Part shown: in pieces, positions 25,499 through 34,400 of the stretch
How positions within the stretch are numbered: position 1 is the stretch's first letter
Layout: each line of letters starts with the position of its first letter
Source: DASPWW01 sp963803425
Lineage (GTDB): Bacteria; Actinomycetota; Thermoleophilia; Solirubrobacterales; 70-9
DNA length: 64,000 bases
Direction: 5' to 3'
Assembly (NCBI GenBank): GCA_963803425.1
Contig: CAWDMA010000001.1
Coordinates: 248,001 to 312,000 of the forward strand
Program-made: the position numbers and the translations under genes
The notes under the pieces: model-generated
Databases searched by the model: none
Seen by the model: only the letters and a program-made list of their open reading frames with translations
Told to the model about the DNA's origin: nothing

Positions 25499-27049
25499 GT
25501 GCTCACCGTCGCCAGCCTGCTGGAGGAGCTGGAGCTCCGGCTCTCGGCGGGTGAGGGAGAGGCCGGGCGACCGATCGGCTGGGTCCACATCTCGGAGATA
25601 GACGACCCCACACCGTGGTTGAACGGCGGCGAGCTGCTGCTCACCACCGGGTTCCAGCTCGAGACCGCGCCGGCACAGCGTCAGTTCGTCCGCCTGCTCG
25701 CCGAGCACGGGCTCGCCGGGCTGGGGTTCGGGACCGGCTTCAAGCACGACCGGTTGCCCGAGCCGCTTGTGACCGAGGCGGCGGAGCTCGGGTTCCCGCT
25801 GTTCGAGGTTCCGTACGAGATGCCGTTCATCGCGATCACGGAGAAGGCGTTCACCCGTCTGGTCAACGAGCAGTACGACGTGCTGGAGCGCGGCACCGCG
25901 CTGCACGAGCGGCTGGAGCGGCTTGTGATCGAGCGGCGCGGGCTGGTCGAGATCCTCGGTCCGGTGGCGGCGGCGATCGGGGGCGCCGCGTTCGTGATCG
26001 ACGGCGGCGGACGCGTGACGACCCACTCACCGGGCGACCCACCCGAGGACGTGGCAGATGCGCTCGCCGAGCAGGTCGCCGCGCATGCCGCGGAGAACCG
26101 CGGAGGCCCGGTGATCCCGGCGGGGTCGATCGGCGACCGGGCGCTCGCCCTGCCCGTTCCGGCGGGGGGCGAGGGGGTGCCGCGAGCGTGGCTCGCCGTG
26201 ATCCGCGAGTCCGAGCCGATCGGGGACTTCGAGCGTCTGATAGCCCGGCAGGCGGCGGTGGTGGTGGCGCTGGAGCTGATGCGCGAGCGCACCGTCCGGG
26301 AGACCGAGAGACGGCTGGCCGGCGACGTGCTGGCCGAGGCGCTTGCCGGCCGGCTCGACGCTGAAGAGCTGCGCGGTCGGCTGCACCCGTTCGGCGTCGG
26401 GGACCGCGCCGCGGTGCTGGTGTTCGAGCTCGAGGACCCGGCCGGGGCGGAGGCGGGCCTCGAGGCCGCGCTTGCGGTGTCCGGGTGCACCGGGCTGGTC
26501 GCGACCGCCCGAACCGGTCGCGAGCCCCTCCTCTGCGCGCTGGTCGACGGCGGGTCAGGCGACCCGATCGAGCTGGCCCGCCGCGGCCGGCGAGCGCTCG
26601 CCGAGCAGCACGGCCGCGTCCGCGCGGCGGCCAGCCGTGCCGCGCCGGTCGACTCGATCCGGCGTGCGTTCCACGAGGCCAGGTGCGCGCTCGAGGCGAC
26701 CTCGTTCGCCGACGGCAAGGCGCCCGAGGTCGCGTCACATCACGACCTGGGCGCGTTCACGCTGTTGCTCGCTCTCCAGGACGAGGACGCACTGCGCTCG
26801 TACAGCGACACGCTGCTCTCCCCGATCGAGGCCGACGGCGAGTACGGGACCGAGCTGCTCCGCTCGCTGGAGGCCTACATCGAGCAGAACGGCCAGTGGG
26901 AGCGCGCCGCGAAGGAGCTGTACTGCCACCGCCACACTCTCCGATACCGGATCAGGCGGGTGGAGGAGCTCACCGGCCGCGACCTCGGCCGCGCCCACGA
27001 CCGGATCGAGCTGTGGCTGGCACTACGCGCGAAGGAGCTCGTGAGATGA
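25499..27049 (+). CDS. PucR-family transcriptional regulator
   Basis: A 516-residue regulator with the three usual PucR parts: an N-terminal PucR sensory domain (residues ~1-120, IDDPTPWLNGGELLLTTGFQL), a middle GGDEF-like CdaR region, and a C-terminal helix-turn-helix (residues ~455-510, TELLRSLEAYIEQNGQW, ELYCHRHTLRYRIRRVEELTG). Such proteins activate catabolic genes in response to a nitrogenous effector. The GTG start follows the aminotransferase stop by nine bases. The genes around it point to control of polyamine or amino-acid use. The stop is followed at once by an expanded palindromic element. Confidence 0.9.
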   Translation: MLTVASLLEELELRLSAGEGEAGRPIGWVHISEIDDPTPWLNGGELLLTTGFQLETAPAQRQFVRLLAEHGLAGLGFGTGFKHDRLPEPLVTEAAELGFPLFEVPYEMPFIAITEKAFTRLVNEQYDVLERGTALHERLERLVIERRGLVEILGPVAAAIGGAAFVIDGGGRVTTHSPGDPPEDVADALAEQVAAHAAENRGGPVIPAGSIGDRALALPVPAGGEGVPRAWLAVIRESEPIGDFERLIARQAAVVVALELMRERTVRETERRLAGDVLAEALAGRLDAEELRGRLHPFGVGDRAAVLVFELEDPAGAEAGLEAALAVSGCTGLVATARTGREPLLCALVDGGSGDPIELARRGRRALAEQHGRVRAAASRAAPVDSIRRAFHEARCALEATSFADGKAPEVASHHDLGAFTLLLALQDEDALRSYSDTLLSPIEADGEYGTELLRSLEAYIEQNGQWERAAKELYCHRHTLRYRIRRVEELTGRDLGRAHDRIELWLALRAKELVR

Positions 27050-27059
27050 ACAATCAGAC

Positions 27060-27137
27060 GCCGCCTCCTCTGCTCTCGCTCGCTCGCATTCGAATGACTG
27101 GAAGCCTTGCTCGCTCGCTCCCGCGTCCGGGGGCGGC
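27060..27137 (+). repeat. palindromic element copy C, expanded loop (intergenic)
   Basis: The outer arms GCCGCC (27060-27065) and GGCGGC (27132-27137) and the inner flanks TCCTC and CGCGTCCGGG match the short element, but the middle is replaced by about 50 bases containing CTCGCTCGCTCGC, the palindrome CATTCGAATG and a second CTCGCTCGCTC. It occupies almost the whole 103-base gap between pucR and the saccharopine dehydrogenase-like gene. Confidence 0.6.
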
Positions 27138-27152
27138 TTGGTGGGTGGCGGC

Positions 27153-28265
27153 ATGAAGGTTGCGGTGCTTGGGGCGGCGGGCACGATCGGCCCCGCGATC
27201 GTCGCCGACCTGGGTCGCTCGGACGAGGTCTCGGAGATGCTGCTGCTCGACCTGCACGCGGAGCGGGCGGAGCAGGTGGCGGCCGACCACGGGTTCGGGA
27301 AGGCGCGCGGCGCGGCCGCGGACGCGAACGCGGCCAGGGGAGAGCCGGGAAGCCTGGCGGCCGCGATCGACGGCTTCGAGGTGCTGGTCAACTCCGCCAG
27401 CTACCGGTTCAACGTCCCCGCGATGGAGGCGGCTCTCGCCCAGGGCTGCCACTACATGGACCTCGGCGGGCTGTACAGGATCGCCCGCAAGCAGTTCCAG
27501 ACCTTCTCGCCCGGCGGCTCCGACCGGTTCGCGGAGGAGGGTCTGGTCGCGGTGCTCGGGATCGGCTCGGCGCCGGGGAAGACCAACCTGATGGGGGTGG
27601 TGGCGAAGCGAAGGCTCGGCGAGGTCGAGGAGATGCACGTGTCGGCCGGGGGCCGCGACCTCGACCCTCCCGACGGCTTCAGCGTTCCCTACGCGCTGCA
27701 GACGCTCGTCGACGAGGTCACCCTGCCGCCGGTGGTGATCCGCGACGGTGCTGCGACCGAGATCGAGCCGCTCGCGGACGGCGGCACGGTCCGGTTCGGG
27801 GATCCGCTCGGCGACGCGGAGGCGATCTACACCCTGCACTCTGAGATGCTCACGTTCGGGGAGAGCTTCGGGTGTCGAGAGGGGAGCTTTCGGCTCTCCC
27901 TGGCGCCGCCGGTTCTGGCCCGCCTGCGCGAGCTCGCCGAGGCGCCACCGGGGGACGTCGAGCGGGCCGCCGCCGAGGCGGTCCCGCCGTCGTCGAGCAC
28001 CGTCTCCGTGCACCTCGTCGAGGCGAGCGGCAGCGGCCGATCGGTCCGGGTGCGGTCGGTGACGACGCCGGTGCCCGAGCTCGGGATCGGCGGCAGCGTG
28101 ATGTCGACAGCGGCACCGGCGGCGGCCACCGTGAGGCTGCTGGCGCGTGGCAGGATCACGGCCCGCGGTGTGCACCCGCCGGAGGCGTGCATCGAGCCGG
28201 AGGAGCTGTTCGCGGAGCTGGAATCACGCGGCTCCAAGTTCGACGTCGAGGAGAGTGGTGAGTGA
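27153..28265 (+). CDS. saccharopine dehydrogenase-like NAD(P) oxidoreductase
   Basis: A 370-residue protein beginning with a Rossmann fold (VAVLGAAGTIGPAIVADL) followed by VLVNSASYRFNVPAMEAALAQG and HYMDLGGL, the pattern of saccharopine dehydrogenase NADP-binding domains. The C-terminal half is the matching substrate domain, with the SAPGKTNLMGVVAKRRL segment. Members act on saccharopine, carboxynorspermidine or other imino acids; the lysine or polyamine context fits but does not decide. Its 3' end overlaps ald by four bases (GTGA), so the two are coupled. The ATG comes 16 bases after the end of palindromic element copy C. Confidence 0.82.
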   Translation: MKVAVLGAAGTIGPAIVADLGRSDEVSEMLLLDLHAERAEQVAADHGFGKARGAAADANAARGEPGSLAAAIDGFEVLVNSASYRFNVPAMEAALAQGCHYMDLGGLYRIARKQFQTFSPGGSDRFAEEGLVAVLGIGSAPGKTNLMGVVAKRRLGEVEEMHVSAGGRDLDPPDGFSVPYALQTLVDEVTLPPVVIRDGAATEIEPLADGGTVRFGDPLGDAEAIYTLHSEMLTFGESFGCREGSFRLSLAPPVLARLRELAEAPPGDVERAAAEAVPPSSSTVSVHLVEASGSGRSVRVRSVTTPVPELGIGGSVMSTAAPAAATVRLLARGRITARGVHPPEACIEPEELFAELESRGSKFDVEESGE

Positions 28266-29416
28266 AGGTCGGTGTCGTCACCGAGATCAAGGACGACGAG
28301 TACCGGGTCGCGCTCACTCCGGCGGGAACGCGCGAGCTCGGGGAGCGCGGCCACGAGGTGATCGTGCAGGCCGGCGCCGGCGAGGGCAGCTCGATCCCGG
28401 ACGCCGAGTACGAGGCACAGGGCGCCGGCACGGTCCCCGACGCGGCGGCCGTGTGGGGTGAGGCGGACCTGATCCTGAAGGTGAAGGAGCCGCAGATGGA
28501 GGAGGTCGAGATGCTGCGGCCGGACTCGACCCTGTTCACCTACCTTCACCTGGCGCCGATGCCGGGGCTGACCGAGGCGCTGTCCGAGTCCGGGGCCACG
28601 TGCGTCGCGTACGAGACGGTCGAGGACTCGGAGGGGCGGCTGCCCCTGCTGGCGCCGATGAGCGAGATCGCGGGCAAGCTCGCCACCCAGTCCGGCGCGT
28701 TCTTTCTCGAGAAGCCGCTGGGCGGGCGCGGGATCCTGCTCGGTGGCGCTCCGGGGGTGGCGCCCGCCAACGTGCTGATCATCGGAGGCGGCGCCGTCGG
28801 CCTGAACGCCGCGTTCATCGCGGTCGGGATGGAGGCGGACGTGTTCGTGTTCGACGTCGACATCGATCGCCTCCGCGAGATCGACATCGCGATGGGGGGG
28901 AGGTGCTCGACGGTGTACTCGTCGACGCTCGCGATCGAGGACATGCTGCCGCGCGCCGACCTCGTGATCGGCGCGGTGCTCGTGCACGGTGCGCGCGCCC
29001 CGCACGTCGTCCGCCGCGAGCAGCTCGGCTTGATGCAGAGCCACGCCGTGCTCGTCGACGTCGCGATCGACCAGGGCGGCTGCTTCGAGACCTCCAAGCC
29101 GACGACCCATGGCGACCCCACCTTCGAGGTCGACGGGGTGATCCACTACTGCGTCGCGAACATGCCCGGCGCGGTCCCGATCAGCTCCACCTTCGCGCTC
29201 ACGAACGCGACTCTGCCCTATGTGCTGGCTCTCGCCGACCGAGGCGTCGTCGAGGCCACCCGGCACGACCCCGGGCTGGGGATGGGCGTGAACGTGGCGA
29301 ACGGCCGGGTCACCCACCCGGCGGTGGCGGAGTCGGTTGACGCGGAGTACACGCCGGTCGAGCAGGCGCTGGGCGGCGAGGGCGGCGGACCGCCGCCGCG
29401 GCGAGAGGCAGCGTAA
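28262..29416 (+). CDS. ald: alanine dehydrogenase
   Basis: A 384-residue NAD-dependent alanine dehydrogenase. Clear motifs: KVGVVTEIKDDEYRVALTPAG at the N-terminus, LILKVKEPQ with the substrate-binding Lys, TYLHLAPMPGLT, and the NAD fold VLIIGGGAVGLNAAFIAVGMEADVFVFD. It interconverts alanine and pyruvate plus ammonia, which regenerates the amino acceptor for the upstream aminotransferase. The C-terminal tail (LGGEGGGPPPRREAA) is longer and more disordered than usual. It overlaps the preceding gene by four bases; the next gene starts 33 bases on. Confidence 0.93.
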   Translation: MKVGVVTEIKDDEYRVALTPAGTRELGERGHEVIVQAGAGEGSSIPDAEYEAQGAGTVPDAAAVWGEADLILKVKEPQMEEVEMLRPDSTLFTYLHLAPMPGLTEALSESGATCVAYETVEDSEGRLPLLAPMSEIAGKLATQSGAFFLEKPLGGRGILLGGAPGVAPANVLIIGGGAVGLNAAFIAVGMEADVFVFDVDIDRLREIDIAMGGRCSTVYSSTLAIEDMLPRADLVIGAVLVHGARAPHVVRREQLGLMQSHAVLVDVAIDQGGCFETSKPTTHGDPTFEVDGVIHYCVANMPGAVPISSTFALTNATLPYVLALADRGVVEATRHDPGLGMGVNVANGRVTHPAVAESVDAEYTPVEQALGGEGGGPPPRREAA

Positions 29417-29449
29417 TTTTCAGGACAACAGATCGCGAGGAGAAACCAA

Positions 29450-30892
29450 ATGGCGACGGTCACCGGAACGAAGCTCCAGAACTTCATCGACGGCGAGCTC
29501 GTCGATCCAGCCGGCGGAGGGAGCGAGGAGGTGATCAACCCCGCCACCGGCGAGACGATCGCGGAGGCCCCGCTGTCCTCGAAGGAGGACGTCGACCGGG
29601 CGGTCGCGGCCGCCAGGAAGGCGTTCGACGGGTGGTCGACGACCATCCCCGCCGAGCGGGCCGCGGCGCTGCTGAAGATCGCGGACGCGATCGAGGAGCA
29701 CGCCGAGGAGCTCGCGGACCTCGAGTCGGCCGACGCCGGCAAGCCCCGCGGCGCCTTCCTCGACGAGGAGATCCCGGCGAGCGTGGACCAGCTCCGGTTC
29801 TTCGCCGGGGCAGCGCGCAACCTGGAGGGCAAGGCCGCGGGGGAGTACATCGACGGCCACACCTCGTGGGTCCGTCGCGAGGCGGCCGGAGTTGTCGGCC
29901 AGATCACGCCGTGGAACTACCCGCTGATGATGGCGGTGTGGAAGATCGGGCCGGCGTTCGCGGCCGGCTGCACGAGCGTCCTGAAGCCGGCGGAGAACAC
30001 GCCGATCTCGACGTTCAAGCTCGCCGAGCTTTGCGGTGAGATCCTCCCGCCGGGCGTATTCAACGTGGTCGGCGGCCACGGCGACCCCGCCGGGTCCTCG
30101 CTGGTCACCCATCCCGAGGTCGACATGGTGTCGCTCACCGGGTCACCCGATACCGGGAAGTGGATCGCGAAGGCCGCGGCGGACACGCTGAAGCGGGTTC
30201 ACCTCGAGCTCGGCGGGAAGGCGCCGGTGATCGTGTTCGACGACGCCGACCTCGAAGCCGCGCTGGAGACGATCGCCGGGACCGCGCTGTACAACGCCGG
30301 CCAGGACTGCACCGCGGCGACACGCGTGCTGGCTTCCGCGGCGAACTACGACGACGTGGTCTCGGGCCTCGCCGAGCAGGCCGCCGGGTACAAGATGGGC
30401 GACACGCTCGATCCCGACACGACTCTCGGCCCGGTGATCTCAGCGCGCCAGCGCGAGCGCGTCAGCGGGTTCGTCGACCGCCGCCCCGACCACGCCGAGG
30501 TGGTCACCGGCGGGGACCAGCCCGACCTGCCGGGCTTCTTCTACGAGCCGACGGTGGTCGCCAACCTCGAGCAGCAGGACGAGATGATCCAGAACGAGAT
30601 CTTCGGCCCTGTGATGACGGTGCAGCGGTTCGACGACGAGGCGAAGGCGATCGAATGGGCGAACGGGACCAAGTACGGTCTCGCGTCCTCGGTCTGGACC
30701 CGGGACGTCGGGCGCGCGATGCGGGTCTCAAACGCGATCCGGTTCGGCGCCGTGTGGATCAACGACCACATCCCGATCGCGGCCGAGATGCCGCATGGCG
30801 GCTACAAGCAGTCCGGGTACGGCAAGGACCTGTCGATGTACTCGGTCGAGGACTACACCATCGTCAAGCACGTGATGGTGAACCTGGACTAG
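29450..30892 (+). CDS. patD: gamma-aminobutyraldehyde dehydrogenase
   Basis: A 480-residue aldehyde dehydrogenase of the PatD/Prr group: VVGQITPWNYPLMMAVWKIG, LELGGKAPVIVFDD with the general base, LYNAGQDCTAATRVL with Cys287, and the subgroup-specific C-terminus VWINDHIPIAAEMPHGGY, KQSGYGKDLSMYSVEDYT. It oxidises 4-aminobutanal, the product of putrescine deamination, to GABA. This is the strongest evidence that the neighbouring transporter and aminotransferase serve putrescine or related diamines. GAGGAGAAACCAA precedes the ATG. It ends the plus-strand run and is closed by a strong hairpin. Confidence 0.92.
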   Translation: MATVTGTKLQNFIDGELVDPAGGGSEEVINPATGETIAEAPLSSKEDVDRAVAAARKAFDGWSTTIPAERAAALLKIADAIEEHAEELADLESADAGKPRGAFLDEEIPASVDQLRFFAGAARNLEGKAAGEYIDGHTSWVRREAAGVVGQITPWNYPLMMAVWKIGPAFAAGCTSVLKPAENTPISTFKLAELCGEILPPGVFNVVGGHGDPAGSSLVTHPEVDMVSLTGSPDTGKWIAKAAADTLKRVHLELGGKAPVIVFDDADLEAALETIAGTALYNAGQDCTAATRVLASAANYDDVVSGLAEQAAGYKMGDTLDPDTTLGPVISARQRERVSGFVDRRPDHAEVVTGGDQPDLPGFFYEPTVVANLEQQDEMIQNEIFGPVMTVQRFDDEAKAIEWANGTKYGLASSVWTRDVGRAMRVSNAIRFGAVWINDHIPIAAEMPHGGYKQSGYGKDLSMYSVEDYTIVKHVMVNLD

Positions 30893-30916
30893 CTCCGACG
30901 GGGAGCCGAGTCGTTC

Positions 30917-30950
30917 AGGGACGGCGGTCGCTTCGGCGGCCGCCGTCCCT
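30917..30950. terminator. bidirectional terminator hairpin
   Basis: AGGGACGGCGG (30917-30927) pairs perfectly with CCGCCGTCCCT (30940-30950) around a 12-base loop. It sits between the end of patD (30892, plus) and the end of the 30963 gene (minus), so it can serve both. Confidence 0.7.
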
Positions 30951-30962
30951 CGCTTCACCAGC

Positions 30963-31346
30963 TCACCCCAGCTCTCGCGGCCGAAGGGTCGCCGGGCGGC
31001 CTCCGTGTCGGCGCCGGAGCGAGAGCACCCCGGTCCCTGCGAGCAGGACCGCGAGCGCGCCGATGCCGGCGCCGATGCCGGCGGCGCCCCAGTCGAAACC
31101 GTCCGAGCCGGCGGCGGCCGGCCCGGGATCGAGATCAGCAACCACGGGCACCGCCCTGGAGCCGTCCCGGCGCAGCGGCGGTCCCGAGTACGAGTCGTCG
31201 GCCTTGGGGCTGACATCGGCGACGAGCGGCACCGCCTTGGAGCCGTCCCGTCGCAGGGTCGCACCCTGCGCGGGAGCGACCAGCGCCGCCACGATGCACG
31301 CCGCCAGCGCGATCACCGTGATTCGTGTCCAGGTCGAGGTGCTCAT
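30963..31346 (-). CDS. exported membrane-anchored protein with duplicated 17-residue unit
   Basis: A 127-residue protein with a signal segment (TVIALAACIVAALVAPAQGA, about residues 10-29), two near-identical units LRRDGSKAVPLVADVSP and LRRDGSRAVPVVADLDP separated by a short acidic spacer, a glycine-rich membrane helix (IGAGIGALAVLLAGTGVLSL) and a basic tail. It is built like a small single-pass cell-surface protein with the duplicated unit outside. AAGGAGG precedes ATG 31346. I know no family. It is divergent from the large SARP regulator 134 bases away, which may control it. Confidence 0.7.
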   Translation of the reverse strand: MSTSTWTRITVIALAACIVAALVAPAQGATLRRDGSKAVPLVADVSPKADDSYSGPPLRRDGSRAVPVVADLDPGPAAAGSDGFDWGAAGIGAGIGALAVLLAGTGVLSLRRRHGGRPATLRPRELG

Positions 31347-31480
31347 GCCGTCCTCCTTGGGTTCGGGATGGTGCTGAGCAGCGTGCTCCGTGGCGCTGAA
31401 GGAACGCTGAAACCGTCGGTGGACGATGGGTGGAGCAGGCGGGGACGCGGTGGTAGCTTGGGCAGGGGAGAGGGAGCGCA

Positions 31481-34400
31481 ATGCAGTTCCAGATCCTGGG
31501 GACGCTCGAGGCACACGGCGACGGCAATCCGGTGGCGCTCGGCCCCGCGAAGCAACGCACCCTGCTGGCGATCCTGCTCGTGCACGCGAACGAGCTCGTC
31601 TCCAGCGATCGCCTGATCGAGGAGCTGTGGCCGCAGCCTCCCGAGACCGCCGCCAACACGCTCCAGGTCTACGTCGGAAGGCTCCGCAAGGCGCTCGAAC
31701 CCGAGCGCAGGTCGGGGTCGTCTGGCGAGCTCCTCGTCACCCGCGCCCCCGGGTACTCGCTCCGCGTCGAGCCGGGGCAGCTCGATTCGGAGCGCTTCGA
31801 GACGCTGCTCGAAGAGGGACGCAGGGCGCGTGAGAGGGGCGATCACGCCGCCGCTGCGGAGGCGCTGAGCGAGGCATTGGGTCTGTGGCGGGGGGACGCC
31901 CTCGCCGAGTTCGCATACGAGCCGTTCGCCCAGGGCGAGATCGCCCGGCTGGAGGAGCTGCGCACGATTGCGCTCGAGGAGCGGCTCGACGCCGACCTCG
32001 CACTGGGTCGCGATAGCGCCGTGCTCAGCGAGCTGGAGACGCTCGTGCGCGAGCATCCGCTGCGCGAGCGACTGCGCGGGCAGCTCATGCTCGCCCTCTA
32101 TCGGTGCGGGCGCCAGGCTGACGCGCTCGAGGCCTACGGCCAGGCTCGCGAGATCCTCGACGAGGAGCTGGGTCTCGCACCAAGCCCGGAGTTGCAGCGC
32201 CTGCAGACTGCGATCCTGCGGCAGGAGCCCGGGCTCGAGGTGCCGATCGAGGCGCCCGTGGAGCCCGCGGCCTCGGTCGCGGCGCCTGCGGCTCCCGCCG
32301 ACGCTGCCGAGACACGCAAGACGGTGACGGTGCTCGTCGCACGCGGTCTCGGCACCCGCAGCCGCGACCCCGAAGCGCTCAGTCGCGAGGACGAGCGCTA
32401 CCGCGCCCAGATCACCGCGACCGTCGAACGGTACGGCGGCACGATCGTCGGCGGCCTCGGCAACGCGGTGATGGCGGTGTTCGGCGTACCCAGGGTGCAC
32501 GAGGACGACGCGCTCCGCGCCGCCGCGGCGGCGCTCGAGATCACCGGCGCCGAGACGGGCGCGGCCGTACGCGCGGGAATCGCAACCGGCGAGGTCCTGA
32601 CCGGCCCGAAGGATCTGTCGGTGGTGGGCACGCCGGTGGACGCCGCGGGAGAGCTCGAGGAGGGAGGCACGGAGGGGGAGGTGCTGCTCGGCGAAGGCAC
32701 CGAGCGCCTGCTGCGAGGATCGGCGACGGTGGAGCGGCTCGAGACCGACGCGGGGGTCGTATGGCGGCTGCTCGACCTGGATCGCGAGCGGCCGGCGGTG
32801 GGATCGCTGCGAGCCCCCCTGGTCGGGCGCGAGCGTGAGCTCGCCCGGCTGCGGCGGACGTTCGGGGCCGTGACCGGCGAGGGCGCCCTGCACCTGCTCA
32901 CGATCCTCGGCACGGCCGGGATCGGCAAGTCGAGGCTGGCGCAGGAGCTCGCCGCGCTCGCCGCGGATGAGGCGACCGTCCTCGTCGGCCGGTGCGTGCC
33001 CTATGGGGAGGGAATCACCTTCTGGCCGCTGCGCGAGATGCTCAGCACGCTCACCTCGGCGGCGAGCGTGACCGCGGTCCCCGGCGGCCGGGACGCCCAG
33101 GCGCTCGCCGAGGAGCTGGAGGAGGCGATCGGCACCGCCGAGGCTGATCGCGACGAGATCTTCTGGGCCACGCGTCGCCTGTTCGAGGCGCTCGCACGGG
33201 AGCGACCGCTGGTCCTCTTCGTCGAGGACGCCCACTGGGCGGAGCCCACGTTCCTCGATCTCGTCGAGTACCTCGCCGAGCGCGGAGGAGGCTTCCCGAT
33301 CCTGCTCGTGTGCATCGCCCGCCCGGAGCTGCTTGAGCAGCGGCCGGGCTGGGGCGGCGGGAAGCCGGACGCGAACACCGTGGCGCTGGAGCCCCTGTCC
33401 GATGCCGACTGCGAGACGCTGATCGGGAACCTCGCTCGCGGCCTGGGCCGGGAGACGACCGCCCGCGTGCTCGAGACGGCAGAGGGGAACCCGCTCTTCA
33501 TCGAGCAGCTGGTCGCCCATTTCCGAGAGGGGGATGGCGGCGGCGCGGAGCCGACGATCCCGCCGACGATCGCAGCGCTACTGCTCGCGCGCCTGGATCG
33601 CCTCGGACCCGGCGAGCGCGCCGTGATCGGCCGCGCCGCGGTGGTCGGGAAGGAGTTCTCCGCCGAGGCGACCGTGGACCTGCTGCCGGAGGAGGCACGC
33701 GGGTTCGCCGCTCACCACCTGGACACCCTCGCGCGGAAGGAGATGATCGCGCCGGCGGCCTCGCCCGGGCCGGGCGAGGATTTCCGCTTCCGCCACATCC
33801 TGATCCGAGACGCGGCCTACCGGACGACGCCGAAGAGCCTGCGCGCCGAGCTTCACGAGCACTTCGCCGAGTGGAGCGAGGACCCCGCGCGGGAGGGGTT
33901 CGCCGACGCGTCGGAGATCGCCGGCTATCACCTGGAGCAGGCGTTTCGCTACCGGGCGGAGCTTGGGTCGGTCGGACCGCTCGAGCTGCAGCTTGCACGG
34001 CGGGCGAGCGATCGGCTCGCCTCGGCGGGCAGCCGCACATTCCAGCGCGGCGATATGCCGGCCACGGTGAATCTGCTGGGGCGCGCCGCGGCCCTCCCCT
34101 CGCCCAGCGAGGCCGCCCGCCTGGCTCTCCTGCCCGATCTCGGGTACGCGCTGTTCGAGGTCGGCGAGGTGGCCGAGGCGAGCAGACTGCTTGCCGACGC
34201 GGGCCCGAGAGCGAGCACCGAGGGTGATCGCCACGTCGAGTGGCGGATCGTCGTCACCCGGCCCCGGATCGAGATGTACCGTGATCCCGAGGCGATGGAC
34301 CTGGACGCGATCGCGGCGGACTGCGAGCAGGCGATTGAGGCGCTGACCGAGCTCGGAGACGACACCGGCCTTGCCAGGGCAGCGATGGTCGTCTCGGATA

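Noticed and set aside
22616..26026. 1136-codon open frame on the minus strand
   Set aside because: Only the part below 23818 (PotA) is real. The rest runs antisense through the aminotransferase and pucR, where the plus-strand products have clear family motifs; high GC keeps the opposite frame open.
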